NCBI GenBank assembly: GCA_003864495.1
Contig: ML133488.1
Location: 2,301,193 to 2,365,192 of the forward strand
Reading direction: 5' to 3'
From: Nemopilema nomurai
Lineage: Eukaryota > Cnidaria > Scyphozoa > Rhizostomeae > Rhizostomatidae
DNA: 64,000 bases
In this document: positions 12,062 through 22,900 of the stretch, in pieces
How the letters are laid out: each line of letters starts with the position of its first letter
Position numbering within the stretch: the stretch's first letter is position 1
Program-made: the position numbers and the translations under genes
The notes under the pieces: generated by a model
What the model saw: the letters and a program-made list of their open reading frames with translations, nothing else
Databases searched by the model: none
What the model was told of the DNA's origin: nothing

Positions 12062-12792
12062 TGCAGAATCAATATTATCGTCATATCAGAACTAGTTTAA
12101 GCTTGGTTGATTTATCTGCAAATGCTGGCGATGGAGATATCTCTTCAAATGATAAACGCAGTGATTTCGGTCTTAGCAGTAGTGTTAAGTGCCTGTGGAG
12201 GCGCAGCGGCGCAGGGGTGCGGAACTCGTGTATTCGCTAATCATTTAACTATAACTCCTTGTTTTTCGCGTGAATATAATTTTGATTCACGTATCGTTTT
12301 TTGTGATCGGTGATCGTCTTCGTTTGGTGATGGAAGAAAGATACAGTCCTCTACGATTGTTCTTCGAGTTTTACTCAACGAACGGTGAAAGAGATTTCAC
12401 AATGCCTCTAGACTCTCTATGTTGTCTAACTTGAGCATTGCCAGTTCAAATCAGATAATCATCAGTTTTTGCAATGCTTTGGTCTCAAAAGAATTGTTAT
12501 TCTTCTACATACTGGCACAATATCTCTACTGCCCGGGAAACAAACAAAAAATTCTTGCAAAACCTTTTTGCGTCCTATTGCCTGTTGTCAGATCAGTGCT
12601 AATTTCCCAATCAAGTACAAGGTATTTTTCTCAAAGAGAAAGACCTTGATCGCTGTTGCCATTGCGTGATCACTTGGTACGTTCAATGCTATAGCCGCCG
12701 TTCTCTTACTTTCTGACTCAATTGTGGGTAGGATTTACGTAGGATGGGTGTTTCTGGACTTACTTTTCGTAATGGGTGTTTCTGGACTTACT
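12062..12792 (+). pseudogene. Decayed paralogue of the upstream GPCR
   Basis: Homology to the receptor at 9356 begins in the 5' leader (AGAATCA..., an AAGCTTGGT tract), then MLAMEISLQ and VISVLAVVL of TM1. It resumes with SNQII at about 12448 and ANFPIKYKVF at about 12600, then SKRKTLIAV, and ends in TM5-like WVFLDLLFV. Between the TM1 start and SNQII lies about 200 bp of unrelated sequence (12190-12420). An in-frame stop follows the IAVAIA segment. A 21-bp internal duplication occurs at 12744-12764 and 12772-12792, and TM6-TM7 are missing. It is clearly non-functional. The pair arose by tandem duplication. Confidence 0.85.
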
Positions 12793-13184
12793 GAAAAATT
12801 GGAACTAAACTACATGCTTAAATTTCATTGAACAATTTCGTCAAAGCGGTGATTGGTCTTGCACACATTTTTCAGATAAGTAGTCCCACCTCATAGATCT
12901 TTTTTCAAGATATATTCATCTTTAAAAATGAGGGCTGGAAAAAATACTTTCGTTGACAACGACGAACTTAAAACAAAGGAGGGAAGGATTGAATATGATA
13001 ACAACACAACATATTGGGTGAAGCCTGAATGATTATTGTTCGCATGAGCACAACTCAAATACCAACGCAGAGGCTTCGAAACAAAAAACTGTGTAGTGAT
13101 TTTATCTTAGCCTTTTGTTTACAATCGTTCTGTTCCCTCCCAATGCGGAGTAACAACTGTCGTGTAAACAGGGGCCCTATCTTG

Positions 13185-13240
13185 TATGAAACCAATCCGA
13201 TACTGTGAAGCGAATCCGATATATAGTGAATCCGGTATCG
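13185..13240. repeat. Degenerate short tandem repeat (AATCCGATA-type)
   Basis: Three imperfect units of about 19 bp share AATCCGATA/TCCGGTAT and a GTGAA or GTGTAAAC tail. GTCGTGTAAACAGG (about 13160) and ATCGTGTAAACGCAG (about 13237) flank them as near-direct repeats. This may be a remnant of a dispersed element; nothing more can be said from one copy. Confidence 0.5.
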
Positions 13241-13599
13241 TGTAAACGCAGCCTCATAATCGATACCCTTCTTTCTCTAATCAAGGCACCCCGCTTTCAA
13301 ATTCTTGAAATTATTTTGTTCTTTTCTCTTACGATGTTCCCTCATCAAAGTTTGGCTTCATAATTTTCGTTCTCGTTGGGGGCCGGGTTAAAAAAAATTA
13401 CGATGAGGCTGAAGTTCTTTAATAGTTCAAATAAATAGTTTCTATTTGAATTTCCGTTGTAACACTGCTGGGTGGGTATGGGATTATCAGTCTTAATAAG
13501 GATTATCTCCAACGATAGGTATGGTTTTTCTACCTTTCGATCATCGATGAGTACGCTTTGCATCTTATGATTTCTGTTTTACGAGCGAAGTGTATAGGG

Positions 13600-13907
13600 C
13601 TCCCCTCTTCCTTCTATGCGGCGCCCCCGGCACCAAAATGGAACCTCACGTGACGTAAACAATGGAACAACTCGCTCCAGTGCCAAGGAAGAGGAGCGAC
13701 TCGTGGTCGTAATCTGAAACGAGGATCCAGGAGCAGAGCGAGAAGCTGCGTGCGAAAACATTTCAAGAAGAGTTGGTGGTAAGGACAGTGGTTTGTTTGA
13801 GGAGCCCTGAAGGGACCCGTGGCAACGACCTACTGTGGGCAAGCACTGCGCATATTTCGTTTCCTAACGGGACCTGACATTTAACTAGGAAGTTACAACT
13901 ATCTAAG
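13600..13907 (+). promoter_or_regulatory. Likely ACSS1 promoter / 5' UTR
   Basis: The 300 bp before the ACSS1 start codon are richer in GC and CpG than the surroundings. They contain TCACGTGACGTAA (13646-13658), which combines a palindromic E-box (CACGTG) with a CRE-like TGACGTAA. The transcription start is not visible, and factor binding is inferred only from motif shape. Confidence 0.4.
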
Positions 13908-16900
13908 ATGTCGTACTCAAAACAATGCTGCAGCTTACTGAAAAGGGGTTTGGCAAGAGGTCTCTTCGCACGACAAGGCGTAATCAGACGCGGTGCAGTA
14001 GCTTCAATGTCGACTTTTTACAGCCAAAAGCCAGTTCCAAAGCTTGATCACATAAGCAGCAACCACCAAGAGATGTACGAGCTTAGCATAAAGGACCCAG
14101 AGTTCTTCTGGGGCCAGCTTGGTGCTTCCCGGTTAAAGTGGATATCGAACTTTCACACTGTCCGCAACTCGGATATGAAAGTTGGAAGACACGAATGGTT
14201 TCTTGGAGGCCAGATTAATGTTTCTGGTGAGAGATTCCTTTAAGCAACCGAGTTGCTATCGTGTATTGTTGGAATAAAATATAGATATTAGTTTCGCAAA
14301 GATGGCATTGTGAATAATTTTTCACTTCACGGATAACCTGTTCCTAGAAGATGCATGACTTTAATTATAAATACAGGTTACAATTCATTAGTTTTGTTTA
14401 TTTTGAATACCGTTCTTCGTGATGAACTACAATTGCTCACCTGATTTTTTGAATTTCCTTCTTTTTATTAATTTCAAAATGAATACTTTGTTATTGGATA
14501 CTTTTTTGTGAAACGAAATGAATTTTACAGAAAACTGTCTTGATCGTCATGTTGCTAAAGATCCAAACAGAATAGCATTGATCTGGGAAAAAGATGAACC
14601 GGGCAGAACAGTGCATGTCTCCTATAGGTAATTTCACTTACTATTTGTTGTTTACTCTCAAATACAATGGATGATTTAAAGGTGTATAAACATAAAGTCT
14701 CATTTCTGTTGCACTTTTCAAATGTTTGTCTAATGCACAAGACAAACCTCAATAAACTGTAGATAATTGCATGTTTAAATGAAAGAGAAGTAACATCGCA
14801 CATTTTGTCAGACCAGAACATGTAAATCTGAATATGCAATGTTTATAGGATTGGCAAAACATAAATCTGAAATATAAAAGCAATAGCAGAGCCTCCTTGT
14901 GTATACAAAATTGTTAATCCAAATAAGCTGTATAAATTGTAATTTATCATTATATTTTTCAAATTTAGAGGGTTCCATCCAATTCCATGTAAAGCTGTTG
15001 CTTTGTAAGACAATATATTTCTTACCTTCCCTCCCTAGAGAGCTAATGGATGATACATCCAGAATTGCAAATTGTTTGAAAAAGCAAGGAGTCGAAAAAG
15101 GAGATAGAGTTTGTATTTACATGCCAGTTTCTCCACTAAGTGTAGCTAGCATGCTAGCATGTGCTAGAATTGGAGCAGTTCACAGGTTGGTTCCCTCAAT
15201 TTTCAATGTATTTTTGTAGTCTGTTGTAACATTCAGTCATATGAACACTGATTAGTATTTTTGGAAACACCAACCTGCCACCAGGGAACCTTTATGGCAA
15301 AGATATGAAGCCTCTTATCAATTTGTGCCTACGAGAGCATCCATTGGCATTATTTCTATCCCAATTGTCTTTTGCAGTCAAATTGTGTTTATTATTGCTT
15401 TCAAAGTTTTTGTTTCTAATTGTTAGAAATATCAATAGATGGATAGTCTGTTCAAAATGCTGGAAATGCTGTTCAAAATTGCACATGATAATCTTAGATT
15501 ATTCTAGTATAATGTGCAGCCGAAATGTAACTTGTTTACATAGAAATGTCCCATTTGGGGTTTTGGTGTTTGTGCTCAGAATGGAATTATGTCAAATCCA
15601 GGAAAGTCATTGCAAAGACATGATCAGTGATTGTTGCTCTTTTGTCTTACAGTGTTGTGTTTGCTGGTTTTGGTGCAGATGCATTAGCATCCAGGATTGA
15701 AGATGGTTCGTATTTGCTATTTAGTACAATGGGGATTAGGTCATTTCTTTTAAGTATTTAATGGTTTTCTTTGACTAAACAGGTGAACAGTGTTTTTGAC
15801 TGAACAGCCACAAAGAAGCGAACTTAATGAAATGTTTCAGATTTGACTTTTGAAGGGGTCACATTTTTCTCAAGCGTACCAACATTGCTAGTGCAGAAAT
15901 TTATTCTGTCAGTTAAAACCATTTAGAGGAATATGTAATTTATCATTTGGTTCTGCATGGGAAATAATTTTTTACTATGTTGCTGAATAACACAGCAGAA
16001 GATCATTGTCCAAATAAAATGCAGTTTGTTGACCAGGAAAAAATGCAAAAGACAAAACATAATCTGAAAAGAAGAAATGATTTTCTTTGCAGCTGGTGCC
16101 AAAGTGTTGCTTACAGCTGATGAAGGTGTTAGAGGGGGTAAGAGAATACCATTAAAGAGGACAGCCAATGAAGCTTTAAAGCAATGTCCTGAAGTCCACA
16201 CTGTATTTGTTGCACAAAGAACAGGGGCAGATGTTCCAATGCAACCTGGCAGGGATATTTTGTTAGATGAGGTAATGACCTTGGTTTTCTAGAAAATTTA
16301 TTCTTGCCTTTATATTATGGAAAGTTGCCATACCCTGTATATATATGGAGCCAAACTTATGCAGAATTGATGTTGGACAATGTTATGCTGGAATAAAAAC
16401 ACAATTTAATCACAGGAAAGGAAGTCAATGAAATTTTAGAACAAGGTTTTTTGGTCTTGTTGTTTTGCAACTGGATATTGCCACTAGATATTGATAATCC
16501 CCCCTAAGAAACAAAATTTTGGTATCCTGTTTTTAAAATTATCTAAATTTATAGGCCATGGAATCTGCCTCTTCCCACTGTGAACCTGAGCCAATGGACA
16601 GTGAAGACAACTTGTTTATTTTGTACACATCAGGAAGCACAGGCAAGCCAAAGGGAGTTGTGCATTCTCAAGCAGGATATCTTCTGTATGCTGGTTTGAC
16701 ACATCAGGTGCCTTTTTAGGCCAATTTTGCCTTTTGGTTTACCTATTATTTTATTGCTCTCAAAACAAGGAACAATATTACTGTGTGCATCAACTTTGAA
16801 AACTTTTTAATTTTTGCTTTCATAACTTGTTGCGAAAATAGCAGTAATTCACTCTGTTGACATGCAAGTCACAATAAATTTGTAAATTCCAGGTTTTGGC

Positions 16901-19900
16901 TTTGCATGTTAGTCATTGTCAAAATCCGTGCAGTTTAATGACAAGTAAAAGTTAGGTAAAGACTGACTATGTAAATTTGTCCCTGCACACTAAGTTAGAT
17001 GCCTTTCTGTTTTGGGCTTGTAAATGGGTTAACAATTCATTTCTGTTTGCTGGAAAACAGAACAGTGTGGGAGATTTTTGTTTGTACATACTTTTGGTCA
17101 TTTCATCATTTGTTCGAACAGCATGGTCAATATTTAATTTACATCAAGCTCTTTATTCATGTACACTTTAATGTTGAATTTGATCTTCCTGATTCATTTT
17201 GCAATTTGTGACACTTTGTGATCCTCTGCAAGTTATATCCATTGTTACACCTGCATAGACAGGGAAGGCTAATTTTTGATTGTGGGCTTCGTGTGTTTAT
17301 AAAGCATGCTTTTTGACAAACCCAAACTCTACCATCTTTATCATTTGATAGGGTTATTTTCTGTCATTTTAGTCAGCATTTGTCTAGAAAGCCACACCAG
17401 TTTCCTCAGATTTCTTTTGCTAAAGACTTATACCAGAGTTATCTCTTTTTAGAACCATCCTGAAACCAAAAGTCCAGGACTTAGAAATAAGAGAGTTTTA
17501 TATTTGGTGTTTTCTTTTTATCAATTTTAGAAAGAAATATGATTGAATCAATTTTGTTTTAAAGAAACTAGGCCTGGCGCATTTCATTTCCTGAAGTTGG
17601 CCCAAAGTTACTGGTCTAAACTTTATTTTGAAGAAGAGACCTCATGACAAAACAAAAGCAACTAGTCTTTAACACTGTTTTCACAATGAATCACAACATA
17701 TATTTTATTAATACTGGATTAAAGAGCTTCAAATGTTCATTTTTCAGGTTCAAAAGTTTAAATAGTCACTTCTGGAATTTTATTCTACTCTAGTTGTGTT
17801 TCAATTACAAACCTGGAGATATTTATGCATGTGTAGCAGACATTGGATGGATAACTGGGCATACATATGTTGTTTATGGTCCACTTGCAAATGGTGCAAC
17901 AAGTGTTTTATTTGAAAGTACACCAACTTATCCAGATCCAGGCAGATATTGGGAAATGGTGGAAAGATTACAAATTAATCAGTTTTATGGAGCACCAACA
18001 TCGATTCGTTACCTGCTCAGATATGGTGATAAACATGTCAAAAAATATGATAGGTCTTCTCTTAAAGTCCTTGGTACTGGTAAGTCTTTCCTCATACAAA
18101 TAGATTTCTCTAGAAACTCTAGGGGACTTCTCATAATGAATAAGTTAATTGAAGTGAATAGAAGTGAATAAATCAAATATGAAGGTCTCTAGCACTACTC
18201 TATTTATCAACTGCAATATGGTTATGTTCAAAAAGATACTGGATCAGATTGTTTTCAACAGTCTTTGTAATATGAAAATAGGCCATGTGCGGCATTTCGC
18301 ACGCCTTGATTACTTTGCGTGTGTGATGGCGTGCGATGCGAACCGCTTTTTATCGGTTGTTTCTCATACCTGTTGTCAAGAACTGGGTGCTGCTTTAAAG
18401 GAGACCTAATTTGGCGACTTTGAGTTACCGCTGCTTTGAAAATCTTTGAAACATAAGCAATTTTTAAAAATGTTGTAGCAAATTCTTTGTTTTGTGCGTG
18501 TGATGATTAGCACTCCTTGGACAATTTGCACATGTGTGGAGGCATGCAGGTGCGATTGCACGCCTCATAATACAAAGACTGTTTTCAATTATCTTCTATA
18601 TTGTAGACTTAGCTTTAGATATATTTTGTTTGATGTTTGTCCTTCAGCAAGACATTTTTTCTTAATATCACTTTCAGAAAAGAATTGACTAGGAAGAAAA
18701 TTGTTGAAAATCTAAAGTAAGATTATACAATGTTTGCTTCTTCAAAAACACACCATAGCAGACGAAAAGACTCTCCATTAGGTAACCTCTGTAAACTAAT
18801 TCATATCTCCTCAAAATCCCAATATAAAGTTGGAGAGCCAATTAATGAAGAAGCATGGCATTGGTACAAGGATGTTGTTGGGGACGGAAGATGTCCTATT
18901 GTTGATACTTGGTGGCAAACAGGTAAATATGATAGGTTGAGCTTTTTCCCCATTGCAATAATGATTTTGTTGCATTAGTCACAATGTGATATGCACTAAG
19001 GGTTCAATGGAATGTTTTTGCCATCTTGTTATAAAGAAATATTGCAGCCTTCATTAGCATTCTATTATCTGTAAATTAAAAAAAAACCCAAGGACTAACT
19101 ACCATTGTATCAGTCAAATTAGATCATTGAGTCATTGTATTATTGAAGATGTAGAACCCTCAGTTTCAAGTTTTAAGACATACAGACATGAATTTATTCT
19201 TTCCTCCTTTGATTTACACATACCACTTATAACAGTTTTACACCTCTTTATATATTATAAAAAATTTAAATTATTGAGACTTTCTTGCACAGACTTCCAT
19301 TTTTGTCTGTACCTTTGTCAGGTTAGTAAACAAAATCTTAGAATTTGGAAAAAATACTATTGGTTGCCATTGTCACCTGGTGATATTGCCTCCTGCCCTT
19401 TAGCTTGGATTCTTCAACCCTGCTATCGAACAGCTTTGCTGATTCTTTTTTATACATAGCAAGTGTAGAAGTATAGGAAAACACCTTGATATTTTAATTG
19501 ACTAGTATAGCTGGCACAAATTTTAGTTCCTTGATATGCCCCCAACGTTTGTAAACATTAAAAATAATTTATCTTTATACATAGAGACAGGCGGTGCAAT
19601 GATTGTTCCATATCCTGGTCAAGAAAATCAGGTTTGGAAACCTAGCTGCCCACTGAGACCTTTCTTTGGTGTTGACCCTGTACTGCTTGATGAAAAGGTT
19701 TGTAATGTTGGTTAATTTTTAAGCTAATCAAGATTGGCCAATTTAAAATTATCTGAAACATCAATTGTCATAGTTAGTGAGCTGCATGCAAAGGTCAAGT
19801 TTTAAAGATACTGCAATAAATCACTCAAGTTAATTTTCTAAGCATTTAATTTATTCAAGCTTTTTACATTTTAAAATAATTTCATAACTACAACCAGCTC

Positions 19901-22900
19901 AATCAAGATTATTCTAAATGGAGTCTGTATATTTGCTGAAAATGGCAAAAGGGGACCACTCCTTCTTTGTTTGGTGCTTAACAATAACCTCCTTTTTTCA
20001 ATTTGAGTATCATATCTAATAAGAAGTGTTTTTTTAAAATTAGCTTATAAATCAGTGGATTGGTTTCTTTAATCTTTTTGTTAAGGTAAATGTGTTGTTT
20101 AATTAATGATTTAAGCCTGTGGAATATACTTTCCACAGATTTTGAAAAAATTGAATAAATACTATGAAGTGAGTTGACATGGAAAACTTTAGTCATCACA
20201 ATATGATATAAATAGACTTCCTTATGCTTTTAATCAACCAAAAAGAGAAACCTGCAGGGAGTATTTTTCTTGGCAAGGATTTGGTTCCCAAAATGTTTTC
20301 CCCTATTGTGCATTCTACTTTATTTGTCTAGACCTGTGAGTCTCTCACTTATTTCCCATAGCTTTTTTGCAGCCCCATCGTCTTTGGCAATGGGGCTCAC
20401 ATCACATTCTGCACAGTCAGAAAAATATTTTCCAGAAACATTTTCTAAAATAGGATCAACAGCACAGTAGATTGTAGTTTGTGCACCTTGCCTGGCGGTT
20501 TTCATAAAAAGTAGTCTCCAGGGCAGAAGGAAAATTTGGATCAGTTTCCATTGAAGAATACCAACATTTTTAGTTATGTCTGTCCTGACAAATCCAGGAT
20601 GCAAACAATTTGTTGTAACTCCTGTACCCTCTAACCTTCTGCTTAGTTCATGGTTAAAAAGCATGGTTGCCAACTTGGTATGTCCAAACTGCTTCATTCT
20701 ATTAAACTTCTTTTCCATCTCAAGATCTTGAAAATCCAGACCCTTTGAGTAGTGATAAGCTGAAGAAGACACATTTATGATCCTACTAGGAGCTGACTGC
20801 TTCAGTTTGTCAAGAAGCATATTTGTTAAAAGAAACGGGCCTAGATGGTTCACCTGAAACATTTCTTCGTGCCCATCTTTTGTCAACTGTCTTCTTGAGC
20901 TAGTCAGAACACCTGCATTGTTTACAAGAATATCAAGTCGGCTTTCTTCAGCATTAAATTCTTTTGCGAATTCTCTTATGGATTCAAATGAACTCAGGTC
21001 CAACTTGCGAAACTCAACTGATTTGTTTTCAGACAAATCCCTTATATACTTCATTGTTTTCAAACCACGGCTATAATTTCGGCAAGCCAAAATCACCTTT
21101 GCTCCCCTTCCTGCAAAGCTCAGGGCCGCTTGTTTGCCAATGCCAGTGTTCGCCCCAGTGACAATCACAGTTTTTCCCTTGAGTTTTGCAAGGCTTCTGC
21201 ATGATCCTCCAGCAAAATAAACTCTAAGTCCGGCAATGGAAAACCCTATGATGGCGACCACCACAAATCCCAACGCGTACACTATTTGATTGCTTGAATC
21301 TTCCAAGATGGCCTCCAGAACGGCCTCTTGACATATTTTGCAGCTCATCTGACAGTTTCGACGCATGAAGTTAGCATTGTTTCTGCATTCGCCCTTGTTT
21401 GCCCAGTATGCACATCGTCCGTCTAAATCTTGGCATTTGCTTTCGGTTTTTGAGATGACCAACAAAATTATCAAAACTAGGCCAATTAGTGTTTGACATC
21501 CTGCCATGTTGTTGTACTGTTTTGTTGTCAAATTTTTGGCGCGAAACAAGTCCCTGTTGGGTAGTTGAGTGGCTTGTCTCTCAAATTTGGTCTACTTTAA
21601 ATTTTTACATGGAAGTCTTATTTACTTCAACTTGTCACTTGCAAGCAGCATTTCACATGAAAACCAGTGAACTTTGGCTTGGCAAATGCTGCTTGCTGTT
21701 TAATAATTGAGTAGCTGGTTTAATAAAACAGTGCTACGAAGCAGCTGATTTGCCAGTTTCAAAGCCACCAAATCCTTCGCACGTTTCAGACCCAATGGCT
21801 ATTATTGTTTTCATTGATACATTTTTGTTACGAGGGGGGCACAACTGAGGAAATCGGGCGGCACCCCCCACCCCCCACCCAAAATTTTTTGCAGGACAAA
21901 ATACTTGTGATGAAGATAGTTTGCTTTAGGTAGTATGTATATGGCTTCTAAGCTAAACAAGGATGGGAAATTAAGTGATGTTCGTAGACTTTTTGACATG
22001 TTTGCAGTATATGGAGCGAGCCAATTCTGAAATATTTTGAGCCCAATGTCAATAGGTTTCGTGAAATTTTTAGTAAAAAGTTTGAAAGTAAAGCAATGAA
22101 GACTCATTAACAGGCTTACCACGTGACATCTTTAAGGAGTTTCGACTAGTGATAGAAGAAAAGAGGCTCATATAGATAGAGTGGAGAATACTTTTTAGAG
22201 ACTTTAGCCAAAGGCACTGAATATTGCTGCCATCTGTTGCCTTCGAAATGTTTTTTTGGGAACGGGGCCACTTTTATTCAACAGAAAAAGCTTGATCTTG
22301 ATATTAGAGGCTATTAGAAGTGCAAAAAGAATTTGAAAATGTACAGAGTACCTCATAACTTTTTTGCCGGAATCACAACCGCTAAAAACCTAAAATTAGC
22401 TTCTACATGGGAAATTGAAGTGAGCTTATGGTCTGAAACGCAGGAAGATCTTCCCCCCGAGTCATTTTGTGTGTGAAACGGAACCCGCGTGGTGTTTCGT
22501 AACTTACAATGGGCAGCTGAAACCGCTAGATTATAAAAATCCACGCCTGAAACCTCGAGACGTGTTTGATAGCGTGTCGTACGTCATTACCCAACTTCCT
22601 CTTCTGCCACGAAAATTGTTGTTGATATTTATATTTCTGCTCAATCTGAAACCGTTTGATATTGAAAAGAAGCCAACTATTCTCTTACAACAGCTGGAAA
22701 AGTGGAAACAGTTTTTCTGCATACTTTACAGTACTTTTTCCCTTTTTCACATATTCCCTTAGACTAGAGTTACAAACTGCGAGGGAATTTTTGGGATGCG
22801 AGGGAATTTTTAGAACTTTTTTTAAAAAATTTTCATTCCCATGCTTGCATCTGGAATGCTTATTTCGAGTCTCTGAATAGTTCAACAGCTGAGATTGTAT

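Noticed and set aside
21508..21549. Longer SDR start giving 14 extra residues
   Set aside because: The upstream initiation codon is TTG, not ATG, and the first ATG lies directly before the signal peptide.
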